Shown piece after piece: positions 42,996 through 49,922 of a DNA stretch of 59,919 bases (position 1 is the stretch's first letter; each line of letters starts with the position of its first letter). The DNA lies in the NCBI GenBank assembly GCA_937135955.1, contig CAKZOB010000016.1:1-59919 (forward strand), read 5' to 3'. This DNA is from an uncultured Anaerolineales bacterium. GTDB lineage: Bacteria > Chloroflexota > Anaerolineae > Aggregatilineales > Aggregatilineaceae. The position numbers and the translations under genes were made by a program. The notes beneath the pieces are model-generated. The model saw only the letters and a program-made list of their open reading frames with translations, was not told where the DNA came from and made no database searches.

Positions 42996-43727
42996 ATGAA
43001 GCACAAAGGACTCACAGGACGCTGGCTGCGCTGGCAACGAGGCCAGGCCATGGCGGAGTACTGGGTGACCATTCCGGCAGGCATCATCATCATGCTCGCT
43101 GCGGCGGGTGTGGTGCAGCTCATCACCAATGGGCTGACACAGACAGTCGAAGGGCTGGAGTACACGGGCAGTGTCGAGTGCACCGTGACCACGCCCGACG
43201 AAGTGACCGGCCCGGTCTACGCCAATCTGTCCGGCCACACCATTGAGTTGGTCATGAACGTTTACGACGAAGAGACCGATACCACGCAGATCGCCTACCA
43301 GGTGACATCGGGCGGCGCGCACGACATCAGCCACTGGATGCTGGGTTTGCCGCCGGGAGTGGCCAAGCACATCCTCTGGACAAGCGAACCCTGGGTTGAT
43401 CACACCACCAAGGCCGACCCGACGACCGGCATGTTCGGCATCAAGTTCGATACTGGCTATGACAGCAGCGACAGTGACAGCGGCGGTGATGGCGCTGAGC
43501 CTCCCAAGGACAAAGATAAGCCCGGCAAGAAGAAGTCCGATGTGGGCATTGTGTTGACCGGTTACAGCGCTCGCGCAGCCGACTCGCGGCTGGTCGTCAT
43601 TCACCTGGCCGGATACTTCGAGTGGGATATCACTGACCTGGGCGTGAAGGCTTCGACCGACGTCTTCATGGGCACCATCACCGCCCCCGCGCGGCGGGTG
43701 GACCCGCCATCGGCGGACGACTGTTAG
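42996..43727 (+). CDS. Flp/TadE-type pseudopilin-like protein
   Basis: 243 aa from ATG 42996 (GGAGG 8 nt upstream). The N-terminus R-W-Q-R-G-Q-A-M-A-E-Y has the class III prepilin site: cleavage after Gly16, Glu21 at +5 and Tyr22 at +6, followed by a hydrophobic stretch (24-42). This is the Flp/TadE rule G^xxxxEY. The remaining 200 residues form a large non-membrane domain with an acidic Asp/Ser linker (about 150-170: D-S-S-D-S-D-S-G-G-D-G) and a Lys-rich stretch. Flp pilins are about 60 aa, so this is a large minor pilin or a wall protein using the same export. No Tad genes are in the window. Confidence 0.72.
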   Translation: MKHKGLTGRWLRWQRGQAMAEYWVTIPAGIIIMLAAAGVVQLITNGLTQTVEGLEYTGSVECTVTTPDEVTGPVYANLSGHTIELVMNVYDEETDTTQIAYQVTSGGAHDISHWMLGLPPGVAKHILWTSEPWVDHTTKADPTTGMFGIKFDTGYDSSDSDSGGDGAEPPKDKDKPGKKKSDVGIVLTGYSARAADSRLVVIHLAGYFEWDITDLGVKASTDVFMGTITAPARRVDPPSADDC

Positions 43728-43807
43728 CACAGAATGGTCGCGCAGACCAGCGGTAGAACATCCAGGGGCGTTGTCACACGCCCTTGGAGTCGTTTCTGAG
43801 ACTGGAA

Positions 43808-43925
43808 CTACCGCAGCCTTTGTGAATATCTCATTAATTTCTTCGGCCACACCGACCCATTCCCCTGGGGGGAGGTAGACACGGTGCCCCGCCATGGTAA
43901 TATTCACAAAAGGCCAGCGGTTTAG
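43808..43925. repeat. Long imperfect inverted repeat (hairpin or MITE-like)
   Basis: Arms CTACCGCAGCCTTTGTGAAT (43808-43827, continuing AT) and ATATTCACAAAAGGCCAGCG (43900-43919, continuing GTTTAG) are inverted copies with few gaps. A CCCCTGGGG stem is inside. 70 bp separate the arms. A shorter stem (CCAGGGGCGT / ACGCCCTTGG, 43762-43787) lies upstream and may end the pseudopilin transcript. Confidence 0.65.
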
Positions 43926-44083
43926 CGTTCGAAGCATGCGCGCTGATCAGGGGTCTCTGGAACGCAACCGCCGCTTACGGGTGAAAAATGGCCGAGTTAT
44001 CGCGTGAGCCTTCGTCTCTGTGGAGAGCATGGGTTATCTCGCCGCCTGCGGATTTTGTTTCTGCTATGTCTAAGACAGGGATC

Positions 44084-45121
44084 ATGACCGAACAACTTTC
44101 TCCGGAGGAGCTGGAGCGGCTGTCGCGTGAGATCAGCCGGGCCGACTTGCAGAAGCTGGCAGAACGGGGCCTGTTGGGAACACGAACTACCTCAGCCGCG
44201 GAGCCAAAGAAACCCCGACCAGAATCAACGCCCGCCGGAGCCAACGGCGCTCCGCTGCAGGACAGGCGCGTCGAGACTGTGTATACTGCCTTCGGCGAGA
44301 TACAGGAACTGCGCCTGGAGCTAGACCTGGCAGAAGTAGCCAAAGAAGAAGAAGCGCCCAAGCGCCGTTTCCGTGTGCGTGACATTCCCACCTACATCAC
44401 CATTGGCGGGCTATCGCTGGCGCTGATCATCGAACGTTCCTACCTGTATCTACGACGCACCAAGCGCGACTTCGATCGCCTGCCAGTGTTCGTGCGTGCT
44501 GTCTATTACCTGGCGGCGATGGCAGTGGTGTTGTTGCTGGTGGGCTTCATCCTCGGCACGCAGATCACACACCTGCTCGGCGGCGGCTACAACCCGCCCA
44601 CCCTGCAGGAGTCGGCAGCCGCACCGTACGGGGTCAATCAGCGCATGCTGCCGCTCAGCGACGCTCAGCCAGCGCAACTCCTGCCAGAGACGTTGGGCGA
44701 ATTCCCGCGCTCCAATGAGATCATCTCGGCCAACAATACCTCCAGCCCCACCAATCAGTGCTTGCTGGGGTTGGGCTATGCAAAAGATGTGCTCAACCCG
44801 CCGACCTGCGCGCGCAGCTATGGCATGCTTGGCACTGCGTCAGCGCGTTACTACGACGGGCGCATGAAAATAGACGTGGCTATCGCCCGCTTCTCCAACG
44901 AGCAGCAGGCGCACGGCACGATGGTCGAGCTGCTCATTCACGCCCGCAAGTATGGCCGCGTGGGGGATTTCGCCGTTTCCGGCCTGACGCCCAATAGCTA
45001 CTTCTATAGCAATGTGCGGGGGTGGCTTTCGTTCACCTGGTCACACGGGCCGTGGATTTTTTCGATCTCGACGGTGAAGCTGGACACCCTGGAGGAGGCG
45101 ATCAAGGCGTTCCCCTACTGA
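44084..45121 (+). CDS. Membrane protein of unknown function with a soluble C-terminal domain
   Basis: 345 aa from ATG 44084; in-frame starts at 43988 and 44066 are possible, and the 5' part has poorer codon use. An acidic N-terminus (EELERLSREISRADLQKLAE) is followed by a charged linker, a hydrophobic segment near 110-120 and a clear TM helix (about 150-175, A-M-A-V-V-L-L-L-V-G-F-I-L). The C-terminal ~160 residues are external. I do not recognise the family. It may be connected with the pseudopilin gene by position only. Confidence 0.72.
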   Translation: MTEQLSPEELERLSREISRADLQKLAERGLLGTRTTSAAEPKKPRPESTPAGANGAPLQDRRVETVYTAFGEIQELRLELDLAEVAKEEEAPKRRFRVRDIPTYITIGGLSLALIIERSYLYLRRTKRDFDRLPVFVRAVYYLAAMAVVLLLVGFILGTQITHLLGGGYNPPTLQESAAAPYGVNQRMLPLSDAQPAQLLPETLGEFPRSNEIISANNTSSPTNQCLLGLGYAKDVLNPPTCARSYGMLGTASARYYDGRMKIDVAIARFSNEQQAHGTMVELLIHARKYGRVGDFAVSGLTPNSYFYSNVRGWLSFTWSHGPWIFSISTVKLDTLEEAIKAFPY

Positions 45122-45219
45122 GCTTCCAGATGGCGAATTGCGGATTGCGAATCCTGCAAGCGCACCTTCCAAATCCGCGTCTCGAAATTCGCCTTCCGCA
45201 ATCGTCTGGGTTTTTTATC

Positions 45220-45270
45220 CCGCCGCCTGGGTGGTGCAAGGTTTATCGCACCGCGAAGCCTGGGCGGCGG
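45220..45270. repeat. Nested inverted repeat between convergent genes
   Basis: Outer arms CCGCCGCC (45220-45227) / GGCGGCGG (45263-45270) and inner arms GGTGC (45233-45237) / GCACC (45248-45252). Probably a transcript end for one or both genes, but no T-run follows on either strand. Confidence 0.5.
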
Positions 45271-45288
45271 TATTCTTTCAGAGACCGC

Positions 45289-46206
45289 TCAAGCGGACGC
45301 CGCCCGCAGTGTCCAGCGCCAGACCAGGGCGATGACCGCCTCGCGCAGGGCCAGGGTGAACGTCACCGCCAGCACAGCCCACCCCAGCGATAGCTCGGCC
45401 AGATAGGCGGGGATAGGGCCGAGCAGCGCCAGGGTGATCAGGCGCTCCTGCAGAGTCGCTGCTGGCACGGGTTGCAGCGCCAGCACGACCGCCGCCAGGC
45501 CCGCATCCAGCAGCCAGAACGCGAAGGCAGCGGCGTTGGCCCCTGGCACGGCCACGCGCACCGTACGCGCGCCAGCGCTGACGGCCAGGGCCGCCGTTGC
45601 CATCAGCGTGAACTGCTGTGCGCGGTCGAGCAGATAGAGGATGCTGCCAGCGCTCATCACCAGCAGGCCCACGCCACACATGCCGTAGGGTGAGAGGTCG
45701 CTAAGGAAAGGCCAGTGAGTATGTTCGATCAGGCTGAGGCTGAGCAGCGCGGCGACCAGAGCCGCGAGCAGGATCGCGCCGCGAGCGAGCAGGATCACCA
45801 CGCGCAGCGACCACAACGCGCCGCGCGCCTTGCTAAGCACCAGCGTGGCCGTGTCAAAGGGAGTGGTGCGCAGAGTATCCCAGGTGGCCCTTTCGCGTTC
45901 GCGGACGATAGTGGGGCCGAGCGCCAGCCCCAGTAGCACCGACCAGGTCATCACCGAAGCCAGGATCATCGTCAGTAGCAATAGTCCGCCAACCAGGCAG
46001 CGCGTTGCCAGGGGCAGAGGGGCACGCAGCAAAATCAGCAGTTGCACCAGGGCCACCACCGTCAGCGCCGGTACCGCGTCTTGATTCATCAGACGTAGGG
46101 CGACGCGCCAGGGCGGCAGATAGGTCGCCTCGCGCACGAAGACCGGCACTGCCCCGTCCGGCTCTCGGAAGGGATTCAGGCAGCGAAATAATTCCCAGGA
46201 ACGCAT
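45289..46206 (-). CDS. Polytopic membrane protein, possibly an ABC-type permease
   Basis: 305 aa from ATG 46206; GTG 46236 and the frame start at 46293 are possible alternatives since no ribosome site is clear. Six or more TM helices. The segment G-P-T-I-V-R-E-R-E-R-A-T-W-D-T-L-R-T-T-P after the second helix resembles the cytoplasmic E-K-E-x-x-T-L-E-x-L motif of ABC-2 permeases. No ATPase lies beside it. It is convergent with the 44084 gene and divergent from the kinase-like pair. Confidence 0.72.
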   Translation of the reverse strand: MRSWELFRCLNPFREPDGAVPVFVREATYLPPWRVALRLMNQDAVPALTVVALVQLLILLRAPLPLATRCLVGGLLLLTMILASVMTWSVLLGLALGPTIVRERERATWDTLRTTPFDTATLVLSKARGALWSLRVVILLARGAILLAALVAALLSLSLIEHTHWPFLSDLSPYGMCGVGLLVMSAGSILYLLDRAQQFTLMATAALAVSAGARTVRVAVPGANAAAFAFWLLDAGLAAVVLALQPVPAATLQERLITLALLGPIPAYLAELSLGWAVLAVTFTLALREAVIALVWRWTLRAASA

Positions 46207-46286
46207 CCGCGTTGTTGTCCAGCGGCTGAGTCTCACTGATCGTCTTATTGATTTATACGACAAAACGCTTTCGTCTGCTGACCCTC

Positions 46287-46316
46287 TCGACAACGCCCCT
46301 CACTTTCCCATATACT
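46287..46316 (+). promoter_or_regulatory. Promoter of the structured leader/cytidylate-kinase-like gene
   Basis: TCGACA (46287-46292), an 18-nt spacer and TATACT (46311-46316). Transcription should start near 46323, leaving a leader of about 150 nt. Confidence 0.65.
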
Positions 46317-46322
46317 GAAAGA

Positions 46323-46475
46323 AAGCCTGTGCGCAGGGGTTCGTAGCCTGACCAGGCGCTGGCGGGGAAGTCTCATAGCGGAATCACTGTGCTCAGGGGG
46401 CTGTAGGACATCAGACCCCGCCAGCGGTTCCGCTATGTGTTTTGATCAGGAGCGCAGGTGTGCAGGAGGTGCGAG
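46323..46475 (+). ncRNA. Structured 5' leader with interleaved helices (riboregulator candidate)
   Basis: Two perfect inverted repeats interlock in the order A-B-A'-B': A CGCTGGCGGGG (46357-46367) with A' CCCCGCCAGCG (46416-46426), and B CATAGCGGAA (46374-46383) with B' TTCCGCTATG (46428-46437). They form either a pseudoknot or two mutually exclusive hairpins. Smaller stems CCTG-TGCG-CAGG (46326-46337) and GCCT-GACC-AGGC (46346-46357) precede them. I cannot assign it to a known riboswitch class. It ends 39 nt before the ATG. Confidence 0.6.
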
Positions 46476-47141
46476 ATGGCCGTGATCACTATTTCCCGTC
46501 AGGTGGGGAGCGGAGGCGACGAGATCGCCGCGCGAATCTGCGAGCGTCTCGGCTACCGCTATTTCGACAAGCAGGCCATGATAGAGGCTGCCGCCGGGGC
46601 GGGCCTGTGCGAAGCTGAGGTGGTGGACTTCTCCGAAGAGCGCTACAAGGTGCAGGATTTTCTTTCGCGCATTCTGCGCAGCCGCCCGCGCGCGGTACGG
46701 CAGGTACTCATCCGCGAGGAAATGCATGGCCCCGTAGACACGCTCACCGCCCGCGAACTCGACGAAGAGCGCTGCGTCGAGCTGGTGCGGCTGGCTGTGC
46801 GCCATGCCTACGAACAGGGCGACATGGTCATCGTCGGGCGGGCGGGTCAGGCGATCCTGCGCGGGCTGCCGGGGGTGCTGCACGTGCGCGTCATCGCGCC
46901 GATCGAGGATCGCATCCGCCGTCTGCGGGAGCAGGGCATCAGCGGCATCAGCGAGATCAAGCTGACCATCGCCGAGCGCGACCGGGCCAGCGCCGCCTAT
47001 CTCAAGCGTTTCTTCGGCGTCTCCTGGGACGATCCGGCGCTCTATCACCTGGTGCTCAACACGGGCCTGCTCGATTACGACCTGGCCGCCGAAATCGTTG
47101 TGCACGCCGCGCAACACTTACCCCTGGCTGCCAACGTCTGA
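46476..47141 (+). CDS. Cytidylate kinase-like family protein, first of two
   Basis: 221 aa from ATG 46476 (AGGAGG 6 nt upstream). N-terminal TISRQVGSGGDEIAARICER is the P-loop form of the cytidylate kinase-like family (PF13189), and D-K-Q, V-I-V-G-R-A-G-Q-A-I-L and R-D-R-A-S-A-A-Y-L-K-R-F-F follow. The Arg-rich stretch VIAPIEDRIRRLR is the lid region. The family are NMP-kinase-fold proteins whose substrate is often unknown. It is preceded by a structured leader and its paralogue follows after 166 nt. Confidence 0.9.
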   Translation: MAVITISRQVGSGGDEIAARICERLGYRYFDKQAMIEAAAGAGLCEAEVVDFSEERYKVQDFLSRILRSRPRAVRQVLIREEMHGPVDTLTARELDEERCVELVRLAVRHAYEQGDMVIVGRAGQAILRGLPGVLHVRVIAPIEDRIRRLREQGISGISEIKLTIAERDRASAAYLKRFFGVSWDDPALYHLVLNTGLLDYDLAAEIVVHAAQHLPLAANV

Positions 47142-47249
47142 GAATGAGCGAGGCGGGGATTGTCCGCAAGAAATCCCCGCCCCCCTACTCAGTTGGCGCT
47201 GACGCGGCGTTTGTGCACAGCAGCTATTTCGGTGCGGCGAGCGATGCGG

Positions 47250-47255
47250 TACAAT
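47250..47255 (+). promoter_or_regulatory. -10 box of the second kinase-like gene
   Basis: TACAAT 52 nt upstream of ATG 47308; a TTTCGG 17 nt further upstream is a poor -35. It suggests the paralogue has its own promoter without the structured leader. Confidence 0.4.
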
Positions 47256-47307
47256 GCGGAGTGATTGGTAGCCCGCGTTCCGTATGCGGCTCGGCGAGGA
47301 AAAGGGC

Positions 47308-47973
47308 ATGGCTGTTGTCACCATTTCGCGTCAGATCGGCAGCGGGGGCGAGCAGATCGCCCGCCAGGTGTGCGAATTGCTCCATTACCGCTACTTCGAC
47401 AAGCAGTTGATCCTCGAAGCGGCGAGCGAAGTCGGTCTGGCTCGCGATCATGTGCTGGACTATTCCGAAGACCATTACGAGCTACAGAATGTCCTGGCCC
47501 GCCTGTTCCGCCCTGGGCCGCGTCCGGTCAAACGGGTGTCGGTGCGCACCGAAGATTCTTCCGGGCGAGTGCAGCTCACCGCCGAGACTATAGACGAAGC
47601 GCAGTACGTGGAGCTGATCAAAGCTGCTATCCGCACGGCAGCCGCGCAGGGCGACATCGTCATTGTGGGGCGTGGTGGTCAGGCCGTTCTGCAGGACATG
47701 CCGGATGTGTTGCACGTGCGCATCATCGCCCCCGACGGCACGCGCATTGCCCGCCTGCAACAGCAGGAAGGGCTAAGCATCGAAGCGGCGCAACAGAAGA
47801 TCGCCCGCCAGGATCGGGCCACCGCCGAATATCTGGGACGTTTCTTCGGCATTCGCTGGGACGACTCGACTCTCTACCATCTCATCATCAACACGGGCAA
47901 AATCAGCCTGGAGGGGGCGGCCCAACTCATCGTGGACGCCCTGGTGCAGTTGCGCGCCCATCCCATGCCCTGA
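47308..47973 (+). CDS. Cytidylate kinase-like family protein, second of two
   Basis: 221 aa, the same length as the first copy and co-linear with it (TISRQIGSGGEQIARQVCEL; VIVGRGGQAVL; R-I-I-A-P-D-G-T-R; R-F-F-G-I-R-W-D-D). Both keep the P-loop and lid residues. This is an old tandem duplication since residues differ widely between the anchors. AGGAAAAGGG precedes ATG 47308. The two may form a heterodimer or act on different nucleotides. Confidence 0.9.
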   Translation: MAVVTISRQIGSGGEQIARQVCELLHYRYFDKQLILEAASEVGLARDHVLDYSEDHYELQNVLARLFRPGPRPVKRVSVRTEDSSGRVQLTAETIDEAQYVELIKAAIRTAAAQGDIVIVGRGGQAVLQDMPDVLHVRIIAPDGTRIARLQQQEGLSIEAAQQKIARQDRATAEYLGRFFGIRWDDSTLYHLIINTGKISLEGAAQLIVDALVQLRAHPMP

Positions 47974-48039
47974 TGTAGCACGCCCTCACTCCCCTCACCC
48001 TGGACCCTGGCTCTGCCTCTGAGTGCAATTCAGGGGCGG

Positions 48040-48140
48040 TCCGCTGCCCCTCACCCCTAGCCTCGCGCCAGCGCCGAGCGGGGGTGAGGTCAACACCTCC
48101 GCACCGAGCAAAGTCGCTGACAACCCTTGCTCGCATAAAT
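48040..48140 (-). repeat. Mosaic palindromic repeat, copy 8 (reverse, shortened)
   Basis: On the minus strand: GCGAGCAAGGGTTGTCAGCG, TTTGCTCGGTGCGGAGGTG, core GGGGTGAGG (48081-48089) / CCTCACCCC (48049-48057). The right end differs from other copies (GGGGCAGCGGACCGCCCC). Lies between the second kinase-like gene and the redoxin promoter. Confidence 0.75.
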
Positions 48141-48141
48141 T

Positions 48142-48182
48142 CATCAACACATATTGATGTTTCCCTTCGCGCACGGTATAGT
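48142..48182 (+). promoter_or_regulatory. Redoxin promoter with overlapping palindromic operator
   Basis: TTGATG (48154-48159), 17-nt spacer, TATAGT (48177-48182). The -35 is the right half of an inverted repeat CATCAA-N6-TTGATG (48142-48159), a fitting operator site that would block or position RNA polymerase. The ATG of the redoxin is 48 nt downstream. Confidence 0.65.
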
Positions 48183-48230
48183 CCTGGTGCTGATACTGGG
48201 TGATACACGTTTGCGCAAGGAGACGACCTC

Positions 48231-48869
48231 ATGGCACCTCGAACGCACTTCCCAGCCCCTGCCCTGCTCCGCCTGGCGGCGGGCGCGCTCTGGGCAATAT
48301 TGCTGGGCCTGCTGTTGATGGCCTGCGGCGGGGATAAGAAAGATGACTCCGCTCAGCAGTCCACCGCCACCCCAACTATTGGCGCGACCGGCCTGCAGGT
48401 GGGCGATGCGGCCCCCGACTTCAGCCTGCCCGCCGCTGGCGGAGGCACAGTTGCCCTGGCCGACTACAAGGGCCGACAGCCCGTATTGCTGTTCTTCCAC
48501 ATGGCCGATGGTTGACCGCCCTGCCTGCAACAGATCGTTGATCTGGAACAGGACCCCGACTGGCAAGCCTTGAATGTGGCTATTGTCAGCATTGCCCTCG
48601 ACCCCGCCGATCGCCAGGCCGCCGTAAAGCAGGAATACGGCATTCAAGCCCCTATGTTGATAGACGCCGATGCGAAGGTCTCCGCTGCTTACGATGTCCT
48701 GAAGTGGGCCATCGCCACGGGCGAGCCGGGGCACACCTTTATCCTGGTGGATCGTGACGGTCGGGTAGCCTGGATACGCGATTACGGCGCGCCCGACCTG
48801 CCCGAACGCACCATGTACGTCCCGCCGGAGGAACTCATCCAGCAGGTGAGAGACAGCCTGGCCGGGTAG
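48231..48869 (+). CDS. Probable selenoprotein: lipid-anchored thioredoxin-like redoxin with UxxC
   Basis: 212 residues if UGA 48513-48515 is read as selenocysteine (position 95). ATG 48231 has AAGGAGA 7 nt upstream. The signal peptide has a lipobox-like L-L-M-A-C (Cys about 32). The redoxin domain starts V-G-D-A-A-P-D-F-S-L-P. The frame before UGA ends V-L-L-F-F-H-M-A-D-G and continues after it P-P-C-L-Q-Q-I-V-D-L-E-Q, so the UGA takes exactly the place of the first Cys of the G-C-P-P-C redox motif (Cys98 is the second). The second half keeps typical redoxin strands (N-V-A-I-V-S-I-A-L-D, H-T-F-I-L-V-D-R-D-G). A SECIS-like hairpin follows UGA. It probably reduces disulfides or peroxides at the outer face of the membrane. 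Alternative: a nonsense mutation in a dead gene. Confidence 0.8.
48513..48552 (+). promoter_or_regulatory. UGA codon and SECIS-like hairpin
   Basis: After UGA (48513-48515), CCTG (48524-48527), CAGATC (48531-48536), loop GTT (48537-48539), GATCTG (48540-48545) and CAGG (48549-48552) form an upper 6-bp and a lower 4-bp stem with a CAA/GAA internal loop. The apical loop begins with G and lies 22 nt after UGA, in the range for bacterial SECIS elements read by SelB. Confidence 0.7.
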
Positions 48870-48984
48870 GGCCGCCGGGCTGTCTGGTAGCTGCTGTGAG
48901 ATGTCCGACGACGGCGATGCCTGGCTTACCCTACGTCCGCCAAGCGCACAGGCTACGGCTGACACGCTATTGGGGGGCGGCCCA

Positions 48985-49013
48985 TTGAGTCATATTCGAA
49001 CTTGCCTTACACT
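48985..49013 (+). promoter_or_regulatory. Promoter of the SH3-LysM gene
   Basis: TTGAGT (48985-48990), 17-nt spacer, TACACT (49008-49013), about 49 nt before the ATG. Just upstream an inverted repeat AGACAGCC / GGCTGTCT (48851-48858, 48878-48885) straddles the redoxin stop and may end that transcript. Confidence 0.65.
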
Positions 49014-49061
49014 GAGAGTGACACACGCGAAAGCCTCTGGGAGTGAGCAAGGGAGAAGAAA

Positions 49062-49796
49062 ATGTCTCAGTACCGTTTGGTGAGCCTCGTCATCGTCGTC
49101 GCACTGCTGGGGGTGAGCCTGGGCCTGGCGGCTACAGCCTCCGCGCAGGCTCCGACGGCCACCGTCAATACCGGCGCACTGCACATCCGTAGCGGCCCTG
49201 GCATCAGCTACGCTGTGGTGTTCTCGGTCTATCGGGGCACGGTTTTGACTCTGCTGGCGCGCAATGCCGATGCCTCGTGGGTCAAGATACGGCTGGACAA
49301 CGGCATCGAAGGCTGGGTCAACAGCAATTACATCGCCACCGCCTATCCGCTGCGCAACCTGCCGCTGGAAGGCGGATCGGGCGGGCCGGTGGGCATCACC
49401 GCCACCGTGACCTCGTATGCGCTGAACGTGCGCAGCGGTCCCGGCATCGGCTATGCCCGCCTGACATCCATCCCGCGCGGCACGCTGATGACCCTGCTGG
49501 CGCGCACCGCCGACTCCTCCTGGGTCAAGGTGCTGCTGGCCAATGGCGTGCAGGGCTGGGTGAACACGGGTTACATTGCCCCGTCCGCGCCGATCACTTC
49601 GCTGCCGGTCGAAGGGGTCGTTGTGCCGCCGCCGCAGCCGCCGCCCCCCACCTATCGCACCCATGTGGTGCAACCGGGCGAGAATCTTTTCCGCATCGCC
49701 CTGCGCTATGGGGTGAACATGTGGGACATCGCCCGGCTGAACAACATCCTCAACCTGCGCCTGATCTACGCCGGACAGGTGCTGCTGATCCCGTGA
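49062..49796 (+). CDS. Exported protein with two SH3 domains and a LysM
   Basis: 244 aa, ATG after GGGAGAA. The signal peptide ends A-S-A-Q-A near residue 30. Two bacterial SH3 (SH3b) units: about 33-95 (I-R-S-G-P-G-I-S-Y ... G-I-E-G-W-V-N-S-N-Y-I) and 107-170 (V-R-S-G-P-G-I-G-Y ... G-V-Q-G-W-V-N-T-G-Y-I), clearly duplicated. After a Pro-rich linker a LysM domain (about 200-244) ends the protein. It binds cell wall glycan and peptide parts, a wall-anchored adaptor. No catalytic domain is present. Confidence 0.93.
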   Translation: MSQYRLVSLVIVVALLGVSLGLAATASAQAPTATVNTGALHIRSGPGISYAVVFSVYRGTVLTLLARNADASWVKIRLDNGIEGWVNSNYIATAYPLRNLPLEGGSGGPVGITATVTSYALNVRSGPGIGYARLTSIPRGTLMTLLARTADSSWVKVLLANGVQGWVNTGYIAPSAPITSLPVEGVVVPPPQPPPPTYRTHVVQPGENLFRIALRYGVNMWDIARLNNILNLRLIYAGQVLLIP

Positions 49797-49816
49797 CGGG
49801 ACAGCGCTTCAGCCGC

Positions 49817-49852
49817 CCCTCGCCGGGAGATTTCCTGGTGAGGGCTTTTTTG
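49817..49852 (+). terminator. Intrinsic terminator of the SH3-LysM gene
   Basis: CCCTCGCC (49817-49824) pairs with GGTGAGGG (49837-49844; one G-U), followed by CTTTTTTG. Starts about 20 nt after the stop. Confidence 0.85.
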
Positions 49853-49878
49853 TTGCCCCCCGCCAGGCACAGGCGTGC

Positions 49879-49884
49879 TATACT
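49879..49884 (+). promoter_or_regulatory. -10 box of the TauE-like gene
   Basis: TATACT 38 nt before ATG 49923. No good -35 seen. Confidence 0.45.
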
Positions 49885-49922
49885 GCGGGCGTTGTGCCTC
49901 TTGAACTCATGGGTAAACGGAC

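Noticed and set aside
46323-46475. Leader as a cobalamin or c-di-GMP riboswitch
   Set aside because: I could not find the conserved core sequences of these classes; left as unassigned.
48231-48515. Redoxin as a pseudogene with a nonsense codon
   Set aside because: UGA is exactly at the redox Cys, a SECIS-like hairpin follows, and both halves are otherwise intact. Not fully excluded without the sel genes.
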